Below are positions 1 through 13,210 of a DNA stretch of 64,000 bases, in pieces. The stretch covers positions 3,474,001-3,538,000 of the forward strand of contig NC_088316.1 in assembly GCF_910592395.1 (NCBI RefSeq). The letters run 5' to 3'. This stretch comes from Lineus longissimus (lineage: Eukaryota; Nemertea; Pilidiophora; Heteronemertea; Lineidae). Under the pieces are notes generated by a model. That model saw only the letters and a list, made by a program, of their open reading frames with translations, was not told where the DNA came from and made no database searches. The stretch's first letter is position 1. Every line of letters begins with the position of its first letter. The position numbers and the translations under genes are program-made.

Positions 1-568
1 CGTTGACAACATGGCAGTTGTATTGGCGTGACAGAAATCAATTCTACTTCGACCAGGAGAATGCTGCACTCTGCAAAGGATTAGCGCTCAAAGGAAAATA
101 TCATTAATGAATCACGAAACAGAAATTGGTGGTACTTGAATAATTCATGCTAGGCTAACTATTTACTAGTATATATAATGTCATCGCATGATATATATGA
201 AACTCTCACGGCACCAATCTGTGACCATGTGAGGCTTTAACACCCTGGGCGACGAAGGAAAGCTCGGTAATCACCAGGGATGGCGTGACGGAGAAAACTG
301 TCCTGAGACTATAGGCAGGAGCCAGGTGAGAAAGGTCAGATTAAGTTGAGACTAACACCAATTCACAGCGAGTTCAATAGCAACACTGTCAAATACGCAT
401 TGTAAAAACATCCGCTTGGATCTACCTCTGCGAAAAAGCAATGCAATCGGGATGTTTAATTTGGTATTTCGCCGGGCGACAGGCGGGCGAGCCGATCGTC
501 CCTATCATGTTATCCGCATGCCTCGATTCCGTTGTGTGTTCCGCTATGGCTAAAGCGATCTTCTTACA
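1..568. other. Intergenic, nothing recognised
   Basis: No repeat family, splice-flanked open frame or RNA gene could be recognised here. Short open frames are present but look like chance. Confidence 0.5.
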
Positions 569-938
569 ATGCGTATTCTACCAGGTGAAGCACCACCTTC
601 TTACAATGCGTACAGTGTATTCTATCACGAAGCATCACGTTGCCCGGATGATGCAAACCTTGAAGGAATGAATCATATGGTATCAACTGGTATCAACAAC
701 ACTTGGGTCTCCACGCACCGAAAGATGTCAGTGGTGAAATTTCAAAAGGTTCTTGACAAATTCTCTCGCCTTGACAGCGATATTCAACTGATGTTAAAGT
801 AGAGAAAAACGAGAACGATAGCGTCATTATTTCGTCTTGAAATGCCTTTCCGATGAGCTTGTTCGAGTATGTCTGAATAACATAATGTTTGAAACAAAGA
901 GCGCTAAGAAAAAGCAGCTTACGAAGAGAGAACTGTAA
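569..938 (+). pseudogene. Broken coding-like fragment, function unknown
   Basis: Two open pieces lie end to end in different frames. The first (569-802, 77 codons from an ATG) reads as a polar, lysine-rich peptide ending DSDIQLMLK before a TAG. The second (822-938) reads about 38 codons, including CLSDELVRVCLNN and a lysine-rich tail KSAKKKQLTKREL, then TAA. Both have amino acid usage more protein-like than most chance frames here, and joining them would need a frameshift. This could be a decayed transposon or host coding fragment. I do not recognise the family. A 15-bp direct repeat (TTCTTACAATGCGTA) occurs at about 561 and 598 in the first piece. Chance is a real alternative because neither piece is long. 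Confidence 0.2.
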
Positions 939-1388
939 AAAAACACCTATCTTGGAGCCGAAACTACTTGTCAGCAGTTGCAGGTGATTAAGAGAGTCAC
1001 TAAGAATCCATCCCTAATTGAGTCTCCGGCAAAATAGTAGCGTGATACAGTCAAGTGCTCAGCTTGTTTTAAGAAGAAATCTGCCGTTTTCTTTTAATTG
1101 TCATAAACATGATAGAGGCTATAGAGGAAAAGCAGGTGCTTTTGAATGCATTGTAATTGCATGACGCCTCGAGTCAATTTAGGATGTTTTTAATCTATCT
1201 TGGACGAACTTCGTAAGTCATTTACTTCTGATTAATCATTTCTTCGCGCAGTGATCATGCCCGTTTTTGGCCGCATTATTTTTATGAGATGGTGCCAATG
1301 CAGCCGTCAATCAGAACCTTGACTCATATCCCTGTAACCGTTTAATACGATCCAGTTCGAATGGTGCATAACTGCAGACACCATTACT
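939..1388. other. Intergenic, nothing recognised
   Basis: No feature was recognised between the broken coding-like fragment and the first MITE. Confidence 0.5.
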
Positions 1389-1638
1389 TTGCACTCTTAG
1401 AAATAAAGGTTTTTGAGCATCTGAAAAATCATAAAAGGTTTTTTGGTCAACACAAATATGCACCCCACAGAGATTTTTGGGTGAAATGAAAATCCCCAAA
1501 TGGTTTTGAGACCGTGAAAACCTCTGAGGGTTGTCCACTATGCTAAAAAAAATCTCCACGGGCGGCGAATTTGCGTTGATCGATAAACCATTTTTAAGGG
1601 GTTTTAAAGCTGGAAAACGTTTATTTTTATGAGTGTGG
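1389..1638. mobile_element. MITE, family G (TIR GCACTCTTAGAAATAAAGG)
   Basis: The left end GCACTCTTAGAAATAAAGG pairs imperfectly with the right end (about 1613-1638), giving terminal inverted repeats near 25 bp around roughly 250 bp of non-coding DNA. The interior, with 'gagcatctgaaaaa' and 'ttttttggtcaa', is clearly related to the element at 4095-4312. The element at 43306-43475 shares the TIR. The minus-strand open frame crossing it is therefore not a gene. Confidence 0.65.
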
Positions 1639-2535
1639 TACCCTTCCATCTGTCCTTCAGATTCAGTACACTGCAGAATCTGCACATTTCGGCGCGCGCC
1701 AGCAACCGGCAAAGAAAGACTCGGCAGCAGTTTTAAATTCCGAGGCGGGTTGCAAAGTTAAGCCGCTTGGGAATGTCCGAATCCTTTCGCATGTGGTTCG
1801 TGTTCGCCAATCCGTCTCTCATTATAATTGCAAAGATAATCACGCTCAAGGGCGGGTTTTTGAAAGCTAACAGGTGGCTCATCCCATCCCTTCGATTGGC
1901 TAGGATCAACCCATTTATCATCAATGACACCAGGCTTACAGTGTATGACCTGAATATTACACCTAACATTCAATTTGTTCTCTGGACTTGCATTTACGTG
2001 AGATGGTCTACAGTTTCACCACCGTCCACAATATCTTCTTCAGGACTGATGTTGTTCACGTCCGATCTCGCGAATTCCCATGAGAAGACTGATGGCATTG
2101 GATGTGTATGATCTGTTACAAGCCGGGTGGAAACTCAAGAAAAATATCAAATAGTCTTCAGAGTACACGTAATGTATAAAGTGTAGGAAAATGACGCCGC
2201 GTGGTATTTGCATGGGCCACTGTGGAACTGTTATTGTTATAGGGAGACAATTAAGTTATTCATGTGGTTTTGATCAGCGAACCTAACTAGTTATTCCTCA
2301 ACCTGACACTGATCACCCAGCTTTTATACCCGCAGCTAATGGCCTCATCACGTTCATAGGATATCGATGACAAATTAATAATTGCTCGGGCATTCGATAC
2401 CACTGTCTGCCTATTACGAACGTCGCATCAAATGACACCAAACGGAATGTATGAAGTAATGAGAAGAAAACGGGAGAATACCATATGACGACAAAAATGA
2501 TGACAACATCGAAAAGAGTTTCAGCCAGCAGAATC
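1639..2535. other. Intergenic, nothing recognised
   Basis: Open frames of 71-114 codons on both strands overlap each other and carry no recognisable domain. I see no repeat. Confidence 0.4.
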
Positions 2536-2704
2536 GGATGACGATGGTACGGTTTGCGCATAACTGACCAATCAGCTAACAGAGCCAGCAAATGACGTAA
2601 ATCATACAATACAGGTGCGCAACGCAGTACATGTATTATCTTTGAAGGAGATAGGCGTTTAGAGGTCATGCCTTTTATGCGCAAACCATAGCATCGTCAT
2701 ATCC
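2536..2704. mobile_element. Foldback MITE, single copy in window
   Basis: GGATGACGATGGTACGG followed by TTTGCGCATAA at 2536 is mirrored by TTATGCGCAAACC followed by ATCGTCATATCC ending at 2704. These arms of about 28 bp, with few mismatches, enclose about 110 bp without coding capacity. No second copy was seen here, and no target duplication is obvious. Confidence 0.5.
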
Positions 2705-4094
2705 GGTACCGTGGTTTCGAGGTGTTGTTTTGTGTAAAACAGGCGAACGTACCTCAACGCGCTTTTTTAACATTCTCTGTATGAACATTTATACTTTCTT
2801 TGTACAGTACATTGCCGTTGATTTGGCGTTAACTAATTTCTTGTATGTGCAGCGCTTCTCTAATTCCTAAGAAATTCGTGAAAGGTCGTCTCGTACAATA
2901 TTTCCACCTGCCCAATATATAATGTTGTTCTTATGAAGATAGCGCAGGTGTACCCTGCGCGATTCTATCAACGATCTCGAACCAATATCGATGACTCTCT
3001 TTGTGGTCAGTCGGACTTGCAGATAATGAGGGCAACGGGCCAGGATTTGAGGAGTCTTGGTCTTGATCGATGTAGGAGTTCGCGAAGTGTACAAGTCATG
3101 TATTTTTGACATGGGTGCCAAAAATGTTACACTTCAGTTTGATGAAGTGTGACGGAAATTTCGACACAAAACTAATGAACACCTTTGGTTTATAGGTTGA
3201 TTTTTACAATGTCGAGGGGCGTTGGCCTGGCGACACTAGTTTGGAGCAGAGTCACTCTTTTATTAAAAGACTGTTTGGAACTAATGCGGAAATGGGGCCC
3301 AAGGCGTGCTCTCCATACACTCCGGACGCAGTGGACCGGCATCGTTCCTCAACCATAGAGACAGAGAGATCGGGATAACGAAATGGACTGCAGAGGAGTG
3401 TAGCTCTCTAGGGCAAACAACAGTTTAGCTTGATACACCTGTGAGGTTAACTGCCATTTACATTTTTTTCTCAAGTAGTTCTTCTCCATTCCTTTCGCCG
3501 TTTATGATATTCTATTTGAAGTTACAAAAATATCCGATTTATTTTCCGAACATGACGGGCGTAGCTAACGCAAAGAACTACATTAAAGTAAGACGGCATT
3601 GCTTCGAATTTTGCCAATGACTTGTTTTCTGTTTTGTTGAAATATTTACATCAATATCCTAAACTAACCAATTTAGGATAAAATTTGGCCAAATGACATT
3701 ATGGTGTTATCCTATTTATTGTTCGTGAATGTTTACGCGAGGCGGAGACTTAAATACCAGCAGTTAATAGCCGTGAGAAGGAACCAGTGGGGCTTACGTT
3801 TGGAGTGCTCTATTGGATTAACGAAATCCCGCGTATTAATTTTTCCATAAAACAAACACGTGTCGTTTTTTTTCTCCTTTCGGCAATATTTGTCCTTTAT
3901 CTTAACAGTCTGAATGATGACGCAACGTAATAAGACTTGGAATATTAATTCAGCGTGACTTTTGATTAGAGGTAAAGTACTTTGATGATCTCTGTCACTA
4001 TCGGTTGAGTGCAGTGAACTGATTTGGTTGGTTTCAATATTTTGACACCTAAGTTGTTTGCAGGCTAAGGACTTCTTCAAGGGCTTGTCCACAA
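2705..4094. other. Intergenic, nothing recognised
   Basis: The region is AT-rich with only short chance-like frames. I found no repeat or RNA gene. Confidence 0.4.
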
Positions 4095-4312
4095 ACTGTT
4101 ACAAAAAATATTTTTTCAGCATTTGAAAAACTTTAATGGTTTTTTTGGCCAGCGGAATTATGCGCCCCGCAAAGGTTTTTCAGCTAAGTGATTACACCCA
4201 TAGAGTCTTCGGAATCTCAAAACTCATAAGGCTTTCTCACTGTTATTGAGACCACGGCGTGTTTCGAAACACCATTGAATCTTCTCAAAAAGGCCTTTAT
4301 TTCTCAACAGTA
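4095..4312. mobile_element. MITE, diverged member of family G
   Basis: The left end ACTGTTACAAAAAATA and the right end TTTATTTCTCAACAGT are inverted. The interior aligns with 1389-1638 ('ttcagcatttgaaaaac', 'ggtttttttggccagc', 'atgcgccccgcaaagg'). The four bases ACAA occur on both outer flanks and may be the target duplication. Confidence 0.5.
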
Positions 4313-6181
4313 CAAAAATGTAATAATTGTAGTCAATGTACTGATTATATTTGACCAGATTAAACATAACTGTATCAGAAACGCTAAACAAACCTAAAAT
4401 CCAAGGGACTTCAGAGTCACTGCTATCGAGTTTCCTCAGTACCCAAATGCTTTATTCTCTTAATACAGCTGGTTGTTAGCTCTAAACTCCAGAGCGTGAA
4501 GAAGAAAATGTTTTTCGAAATGTAATCACGACAGCTTACAATGTTGCCATTTGCCCGGAGCCTGGTCTAACAACTTGCTAACAAGCCCTGTCGGTTTGAG
4601 GCAAATGGTACTTATTTAGCAATACTGATTGCAAATGATACAGTTTGTATGCGTTGACACGGGATTCTCTGGTGAAAGGGCGTTAGTATCAATCAAAAGC
4701 TCTGGTGGACCTCATGGCCGGAATACGGAATGCATGGGCAAAAGCGTGTTCAGCTCGGTCACTAGTTTTGGGTGTTTAAGTGGGTTGTTCGGTGGAGAAG
4801 GCACGGTTGGGTTAATGGGCGTATGTAATTACTTCGGATGTTTTCAAAGTTTCGGCGTGTCCACATCGTTATGTGCCACCATGGTCGGAAATGGTCAATG
4901 TTTCCTAATTTGAACCTCTAAACTTGGAGGTCGTTTAGTGTGGAAAGGGTATCAAGGCCAACTCTGTGCCGGTGTAACAGATTCAAAAGCCTCCCATGCA
5001 AAGTATAGCGGCCTACCCTATTGTTGATGGATTAATGTGTGAATCAATATAGAGACTCAGTTCCGTGTATCTTCTGTTCCTTGACACTTAAAACTAACAG
5101 ACAGAAAATATTTCCTTCTTTTACGCCGGCATTTCTAAGTACATGTAGTTTCAATGTTCCTCTGAAATTAACAGATTTATTCACATTCCTGTGCTAATAG
5201 ATTGTTGAGGATGGCCTAGGTCGGGGACAACAATATAGTCAGACCGCGCATTGCATCAGTCTGTGAAGTGAACAACTGTGAGATATAATAACTTCAAACC
5301 GCTTCCATATTTTTGCGTTTCGCGAAAATTTCACAAAGTGAAATAGACACTTTAGTTAGCTTTGATCCAATGCGAACTTGATTGGCTCAGCGGATACAAA
5401 AAAGGTACGAAAGTTCATTCGGGTTTTCAGTCAAAATGTTTTTGTGAGATTTTTATATTCGCAAGGTTCTAAAGAAAACGCTGCGGAAATATCACTCGGC
5501 TGCAGATGCTCACAAATCGCTCTCAGGTTTTGACAGTAGCACTCTATGGAGAATGATCACTTCTCCAATCAGGTAAGAGCGAATGCAGAGGAAGATGAAC
5601 TAGATGTTTACACTATTTCTAAGGCGGATTTCAGTTACCATCATTTGAAATTTTTTTGTCGCATTCTACCTATTGAATCTTAAATAAACCTTCGCAATCA
5701 CTTCCAGTTAAATAACGGATCGATATCGAAATGCTTCAACCTTGCGAGGAGATCCGCACTAACTCAAGAAGACACTTGAATAAGCTTCCACCCCCTGCGG
5801 TCTAAATTGGCTCATGCTAAAGAAGAGCTAGCTACCTTGTTCATGCTCAACTTCGTTACCATTGCTAGTTATCGATGTCCTGACACGTTTTGTAAACCTC
5901 TGAAATCCTAATGAGATTTAAGTTGCTACTAAATAACATTCAAATTGACATGAAGTTGAGTTAAGTGTCCTTATGCTTTTCCCCGCACAGATTACTGAGG
6001 GACACGGCGAATGTATCACCAGGACAAGGTTTAGTCTGCGGTACATACCCCTTCCGAACTATTAAAGCGGGAGAGTAATGCCTTATCAAGGCTGTCGTAG
6101 CGTTCCTCACGGCTTTGCTCTGCGCCGCGGCGCATGTTCCGATCCAAATATGAACTTCAGTTGTATCCGGTCTGCGCATTG
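4313..6181. other. Intergenic, nothing recognised
   Basis: A 94-codon frame at 4629-4913, rich in Gly, Ser, Cys and Phe, has no recognisable domain or splice context. Otherwise only ordinary AT-rich sequence is visible. Confidence 0.4.
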
Positions 6182-6420
6182 CATCCTTTACGTTTTTTGT
6201 CCCTCACCTCGCAGTTGAAGGAATTCAGGTCTAGCCGAATACAGTCTATTGTCTATAAACAGCAGTCTATTGTCTTTAAACAACAGTATATTGTCTATAA
6301 ACAACAGTCTATTGTCTATAAACAACAGTCTATTGTCTTTAAACAACAGTCTATTGTCTTTAAACAAAGCCTCCTCACACCTAGGCCTAAATTAGGTCTT
6401 ATCAAAGACTCTGCTTGAAG
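6182..6420 (+). repeat. Dispersed repeat, family A (copy 1)
   Basis: The left part ('cctcgcagttgaaggaattc') and the right part ('tctttaaacaaagcctcctc', 'aggcctaaat') are shared with 18378-18575, and the right part also with 49545-49680. This copy is interrupted by the 21-bp tandem array at 6242-6367. Confidence 0.6.
6242..6367 (+). repeat. Tandem repeat, 21-bp unit x 6
   Basis: Six consecutive units of CAGTCTATTGTCTWTAAACA plus one base follow each other with only a few substitutions. The unit contains the 'gtctttaaacaa' core found once in the other family A copies, so the array appears to be a local expansion of that core. Confidence 0.9.
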
Positions 6421-9400
6421 TAAGTGATAGCCGTTTTAGAGCTAGGTTTTACAAATAAATATTGTGATGATTTAAACGTTAGGAGTCAAAAATAATCATG
6501 CATCATTATATTATTATCAATGGTGGAAAGATATTTATTGAAAGAGCATGATTTCAAGGACAACAAATATATTAATCAGATCTTCAAGGTCCCTGCACTT
6601 GTTACAACCTACATTTGACCTTGTGGAAGCTGCATCCATTTGACATGGTTCATTGCACATCAAATGAACATTTTATCCGACGGATGTAGATTTAATTCAG
6701 GTCGTGATTTTAATCCGTGTTTAATACACTCATATCCCAAGAGAATGAATTCCACCATCACTGGATGCGCGAAAAAAAGATACGAGTGGCTGTAAATTTA
6801 ATGAGGTGTGTTATTAGGAATAAAATGTAGATGGCGATTTGATAAAACAGCAAAATCACGCCTGTCGTAAACAAGCGAACGACTTATGGCATTCAGTGGT
6901 AAGTTTTGATTGAATCACAAAATAGAAGTATTTTAGAGACATCTAATTGTGTGGTTTGATACAAAATGATATTAGCATTTTCTGTGGAAGTTAACCTCGG
7001 AAGTAGGGATGACATTTCAAGGAAATCCTACCTCAATCCGAGCCCAGTTAAAGATTGCCCTCGAAAAGTGTGCTGCTGCCTCTCGAGGGTTATAGTGCAT
7101 GGCTCGGATCCTCAGTCTAGTCAGTGATTTATTCATGATATAATCGAGGTATATACTTGAGTACCTTACCTAGTGAATAATACAGAGTATATATTTGATA
7201 GTTTAGAGGTTTCTAGGGGACCATTGCTCAAAAAATACCATGAATGAATACGGATCAAGAGGTTCTTAATCCTCGTAGATAGCTTGGAGACCCTTAAACC
7301 TGTCTCATGGAGAATAAGGCTGAACGTGACTCTCTTCGACGTCTGGCCGAGACACCTGCGGAATATAGACATCATGAATAAATATGACAAGTTTTCTAGT
7401 CTATTGAAGGAAGTCGATAAATGGACAGCTAGGAAGAGGATGGCAGCCCAACATTCATTAGAGAGGGGAAAGTGGGAAATTAGGGGTTACAAGTACATGT
7501 ACCTGCAACGTTGACTTCTTCGCAAAAAGAATCGTAGCCGCCCCAACGAACAATCGCCGGAAGATAGCGCTGTATCTTCAACATGTTCAAGAGTTGATTT
7601 AAACTAAACACACCTCTTTAAAAAGTGACAAAGTAATCCGAGTAAAAAAATGTCAAGTTATTTTTTGCTTTTGATGTTTTTCTTAATGATGTTTATGGTA
7701 ACTAAGAGAAATGGTCGGGAATCTGCCGTGCTTTTTAATGGCATCTTTGACACTGGGTTTAAATAAGTACTTGTAATCACACAAGGTGGAAGAAAAAAGG
7801 TCTATCGAGTGTGATTGTAATTAATCCTGCTTATTATTATTTCATCGCTCGCTTTTGCAAGCAATTAGGTTTTTTACCGGTAAATCCAGCTCGTTTACCT
7901 TTCAATTAATGAACGAAAGGCGCCCATCCTGGTGTAAAAAATCAAACAATTAGATGAATTATACCTTCTACATGAGCCTCTTTCTTCTCTCTTTTCCCTC
8001 TCATAAGGTCCGCCACGTCCGCTGCAATTATTCATTCGCTACCCCCATCATTCTCTTTCACCATGGATACATTGGTAATACCAAGTTAGGCTGTTATGAC
8101 GAACAAATCAATCGGGCTACACCATGACTATACGCAGTGATGACTACCTCTGCTGAGGGCGTCCATGTCCCCAAAATAAACTGACTTCTCTATCCACTGA
8201 TTTGTAAGGTTAGTTTTGCCTTCATGAATTCGAGTTTTCTCAAGTGTTTTCATGTGTGGGTTAAGGAGTGTTATGATTTGAATTCATAATACACGCAGGA
8301 AGTTTACCCGTGACTAATAGACGGTTTATCCATGAACCCGTGTTTGTCATTGGTGAGTAGAAAAAAAGGTCGGGCCTTACGAGTGTGAAACTAACCTCTT
8401 ACATAGGCGGATAGAGTATAATGACATAATGTAAAGATGTGGACATATCCCGCATCCGATGTCATTTTGATTCATGAGAGTGCGATAACATAAAAGGAAA
8501 ATACCATTAGCACGAGGAAATTAAAACGCCCTGAAATATGATACAAAATATATACATAGGGGACTTTTCCATCAGCAGCACGCCCCGTCTCCCATGACCT
8601 CCATCAGAAAAAGGCTCGTTGATGAAGCGACCAGTTTTCGTGGTTCATCTGTTTCGAATGAGGAAACATATAGAGTTTGTTGAAATCCCAAGACCTTTAG
8701 TAATAAATGTAAAGTAGAGTTTACTTGGCACTGTTGCGGAAAGCTTTAGATTTATTCGAAGGAGTTATTAGCCCTTGGGAAGGATCCAAAAATCACCGGG
8801 GATATGGAGATGTAAGCCATTTTCAAGACGGAAATCTGCATCTATCTCAATACGCTGGTGTAACATTCTAAAAGGCCCCCCTGCCCCGGATTAATTTTCC
8901 ATCCAATCAATGGAGGCGTATTGAATTGTAATGTTGTATAGAGACCATGGCGGTCAACATCTCAGAGATTAACAGCACATGCGAAATCGTGAATCGTATG
9001 CAGTCCGCTCTTCGGCAAGGACTTGTTCGTTCTTCATGTCCTGAATGATAAGCGGAATGTAAATTTGATTATGAACAACAAAATTAATATTACAGATTAA
9101 CGGAAAATACGATAATGTTTCCTATTTCTCCCAGAAGTAGGCACTTCCTCATAAATTACCAAGTAGTGTAATTTCCCAACTACAGGAAGACTTATTCCCC
9201 TCTACACCTTCTTCAAATTTCCGTTTTTGTACCGCTATATATTGCATCAAGTCCAACGATCACCACTATGACCCACCTACTCGAAAAAACAAAGCATCTG
9301 CGATAGGTTTTGAGCTCCTTAGTTTCCCCGCTACTAATATGCAAGGTGTACTGCAAACTCCTAAATCTTAGCGGGCAATCATTTTCACGGATTTCACGAA

Positions 9401-11019
9401 TAACCTGATGCGCAAAAATAAAATCTGATCAAATATTTTTGATTGGAAAAAAATTAAAGAAAGTTCGTACATGTAATCCGACAAAATAAAAATCGTGAAA
9501 AAAAATTTCAGAAATTTTCGCAAACCGCCAAAAGTAGACGCGATATTTGGCGGTTAATAGTACATTTGTCAATGTGCAATGAGGTTTAAATTCACCTTTT
9601 CAAAATAGATTCGCAGTTTGTTATTTACAATGTAGTCTACCATTACCAAAGAAAAACCTCGACGTCTGCTTCGCTTGGCGTTGTCTCAGCTGCTCAATGA
9701 CAACATCTTTTGTTTACACCTCTACCTATAAAGCACGGTAAGACGTCTCAGTTCTCTAAGTCTTAAAGGCCAACGGCTTCCTTCAAAAAGTTAAAAAATT
9801 TCACTTGAATTTGAAAATTTCCCATTGTGCAAATACGCACTGAAAATATATTTCAACCATACCGTTGCAAATATTGATATATAAATACCAGAAATGCAAA
9901 GATTCAGCTGCATAGCAACTACACTACGGCAATGTATTTTGCTATTTATTTATGTAGGCCTACCTCAATGAGCCACAAGACAATTGACGAACCGAATACA
10001 CCCGACATACACGGACCTATTTTTAAAACTTGAGACTGGTGGGTGGGTTAAAAAAATCAAACCAGGATACATTGCTTGATCTTAGAATGTAAAACGTTTC
10101 AAACTTCATTCTTTTTTCTTCTTTCAAACGATTGCAGGTGCGTGTGATTCGAAATGTTGGCTTCTTCCTTCAATGTTATTAGTCAGGAAGTTCGAAAGCT
10201 ATATTGTCGATCACACCACTGGCAATCATGCATACAAAACCTGTGCTTTCAATTGAACAGAACAAAAAAAATCGTACGGTTAACACAACCAGATGTTCAC
10301 CAGGGTTCGATAAAAGGAAATCAGATGATTTTTTTTCAAGAGAAAACAATCCTGAAATATCTCTATCGATGTCTACTGAAACCGATGCACACGACATGCG
10401 TCATAACAAACCAAATCCAATGTATGAATATGCAGTAAGAAACTTAACGCGTGCGTTGTCACCATCGCGTTCAGTGCAAACCTTGTTATTTCACGCTGCA
10501 TCCAAACAATACAAAAATTGCATGAGTTGTAAAATTCTTGTGATATCGCTTCAAAATCGCTTTCAGCGGGAACCCATAGCCTTTCACCAGAAGGACTAAC
10601 CAACTAGGACTTGAAGATGTCTGCACGCCAGCTGCATTATCGTCATCGTCTTTGAATGGCAATACTACATTGTACAAGTACTTGTCAGTTGGTGATGTCA
10701 CAAGCAACCTCTTTGAACAGCATTGCAGCAAACACCAAATGCATGCGACACTGATTCCTCTATAAGCAACCACCATCGACCATCGATGCTTTACAACTTC
10801 AATTAAATGACTTGAAGATGTTGACACATGCTGATCGATTGCCAGTCACTTATTTACCACGGTGACATTACTTCGAACAAGCCAGAAACATTATTTGATA
10901 ATTGCCGCGGTCGATTTTCATCGGGCTGCCTGGCAGCGTCGGAACCTTTTAATCCAGCAGGCTGCTGTTGATGGGGCTGCTGTGTGATATATGCACCATA
11001 CGTCCGCGTCAATATGCAG
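6421..11019. other. Long intergenic stretch
   Basis: No gene could be supported. The longest frame (10183-10599, plus) is 138 codons and contains NPMY, but its length is within what chance gives in 64 kb, and the frame hits a TAG right after the nearest good splice acceptor (10137). A frame at 7284-7514 has no recognisable domain. No repeat family was identified. Confidence 0.4.
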
Positions 11020-11070
11020 TATATATAACTCTTTGGACTAGTACACAACTAACAGGAATCAAAGGTAAGT
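11020..11070 (+). promoter_or_regulatory. Candidate TATA promoter with first-exon splice donor
   Basis: TATATATAA lies at 11020-11028. About 30 bp downstream, near 11051, comes a short stretch ending AAAG, followed at 11065 by the consensus donor GTAAGTG. This geometry fits a TATA promoter with a very short non-coding first exon. No downstream coding exon was found, so chance remains likely. Confidence 0.25.
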
Positions 11071-11639
11071 GCCTTTCCTTTACTGATCATTACTTTCCAC
11101 GTGTGGCTTTGCAATGTTGTGTCTTCGGGTGAATTTCAGCAAAAATGTAGGATTTTTGGAATCGTAAGGTTTTGTCATCTGTCGAGCAGGCGGAGCTCTA
11201 TAAACATGTCGATGTGTTGTCGTCTCCTCCAGGGTAATCATTCTAGTGTTGACGTTTCACGTGAATCACTTAAAAGTTCTCTTTCTACGCTGATCACACG
11301 AGCTGCATCATTATAATCCATCTTACTAGCAATAATGACACTGCACGACAAAAACCTAAAATGACGGGGTTTTTTGCAGTTCTTTGCTTCAAATAACTCA
11401 TTCTTGATCGTGAGATGTCAGAATCTTACAAAGTGTGTTTTTTAATACTTTGGATGAAGTCCAAAGTCGAGAGTCAACAGTTTTAAAGGGCAAAAATTCG
11501 TTTTGTTCCCCGTTTCCGACTACCATTTCCTCGTGAAATGATCTGTAGGCTGTAACACATCGGTTGCTTGCCAATACCCTTGTTTCGCCAGCAAATACAC
11601 GCCGAGCAGATATCTTTGCCGCTCGTTATTTTCACAATA

Positions 11640-11763
11640 GGGAGTTTTCGCAAAGCTCCCGAAACATCAAAGCGAACGCCTAGCCCATTGTTCGAAATCG
11701 ATATCAGGAGATCGAACATGAGATAGGCGTTCACGTTGTCGTCTCGGAGATTTGCGAAAAATC
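11640..11763. mobile_element. MITE, family D (copy 1)
   Basis: It starts GGGAGTTTTCGCAAAGCTCC and ends in the degraded inverse (TTTGCGAAAAAT). The interior 'aacgcctagcccattgttcg' folds back on 'cgaacatgagataggcgtt'. The same layout is seen at 17358-17494 and 40793-40926, so nearly the whole element is one imperfect hairpin. Confidence 0.75.
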
Positions 11764-12199
11764 ACTATTACCTCAAACCATGGAGGTATTATTATGAACC
11801 TGCTTTGTGTATTATAAAGAAAACCATATGCAGACCCGACTTCACACGATATTTGTCCATCGCCGTTCGTTTAGATTAGAAATTTGTTATTGACTTTAAG
11901 ATTTTTGAATTATGTGAATAAACATTGAATATTAATTTCAACGTCAATTTCAATTTCACCTCTACATGTATGACATGTGCCGTTTCCGTACGAGCATAAT
12001 CTGCATATCTCAATGTAGGCAAATTAATATCAGCTCCACTAGAAGTACCATAAGGTATTACAATAAAGTAATTTAAAAATTGCATATAAATGGTATCAAA
12101 TTATTTAAAATATTAAATATTTTTCAACTAATTGGAATATGTAATATGTAGGCTTCACGACCCCGTGTTCATACACATGAATCCACTTTTTGGACAATA

Positions 12200-12285
12200 A
12201 CGACATAAACTCCCTATAAGGACACCTCTACATTACGGACACCAACGCCCAGTCCCACGGGTGCCGCAATAGAGAGGTTGCACTG
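12200..12285 (-). mobile_element. Solo end of a CAGTAGAACCTC-type MITE
   Basis: The segment ends 'aatagagaggttgcactg' followed by TA, matching the inverted end of the element at 12731-12907. It also shares 'ggacacc' and 'gggactg'-like internal sequence in reverse. The other end is missing or decayed. Confidence 0.5.
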
Positions 12286-12730
12286 TACTTTGTGGCTGTG
12301 ACAAAATTAATGCACACGAACAGCCCTGCGTGGCCATTAGGTGTCGTCTGCAAGCAGCAGCCCATTGCCTATAATCAAAGTTAGCTGCCACTTTCATGAT
12401 TCTTCTGGCAACCTATTTTGACGAGTACGGAGCTACTGGTCAATAAACTAGCTCTTAGTCCGTATCATTGGCGAGGCGTTTGGCATATGTACACCAAATG
12501 TTTTGTGCAAGGCACAATTATAAATCTTTTCTGGTTGATAAGGGGACCCGCTCCGTTTAGAAAGAGCTGTTGTCTTCCGCGTTGATTGAATACAGTTTTT
12601 TTTCCTGTCCGGACATTGTAGTATTAACACATTGCTCATCTTAATGCGCATCCTAGAAAATATCCGCTAGATGACACTTTTCAACTGAAGACTGCGTCCA
12701 TAGAATGATAATGATAAATACTTAGATGTA

Positions 12731-12907
12731 CAGTAGAACCTCTCTATTAAGGACACCCTCGGGACTGACAAGTGCTATCCTTTTAGAGAGGTGTCCTGAT
12801 TAGAGAGGTCAAATTGAAAGGAAACTACCAATTTGAGACCAAAACTAGTGTCCTTAATAGAGAGGTTGTCCTTAATAGAGAGGTGTCCGCTAAGGGAGGT
12901 TCCAATG
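12731..12907. mobile_element. MITE with CAGTAGAACCTC ends and TA target site
   Basis: The left end CAGTAGAACCTCTCTATTA and right end GAGGTTCCAATG are inverted, and both outer flanks are TA. Internally 'cttaatagagaggt' occurs in tandem. TA duplication and CAGT termini fit the Tc1/mariner-pogo superfamily (known families, by analogy). There is no transposase. Confidence 0.7.
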
Positions 12908-13210
12908 TAAGGTTTCTCGAAGGTTCAGATACCAGTGAGAGAATGTATGCTAACAATGATAAAGATAATTCATTGATGTCGGTGTTGAGGCTCTCATAAA
13001 AATGTTCTTATCAGTGCTTATACCTACTTACCACGGAGTTTTTGATTAGTTGCCGGTGTGTATACGAATGTCTACTCATGTCGCCAGATATTTTAATGAT
13101 CCATATATCATAGTCTGTAAAACCAAGCCTATCTATGCTTGGTAAATTTCACGGTTCCACTTGGGAAGAAGATGCATTGTTATTCACTGCATATCAGAGT
13201 GATGTACGTT

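Noticed and set aside
1311-1712. 133-codon minus-strand frame
   Set aside because: It coincides with a family G MITE and has no protein similarity that I recognise.
10183-10599. 138-codon plus-strand frame containing NPMY
   Set aside because: About one such frame is expected by chance. The frame has a TAG immediately after the best upstream acceptor and no recognisable domain.
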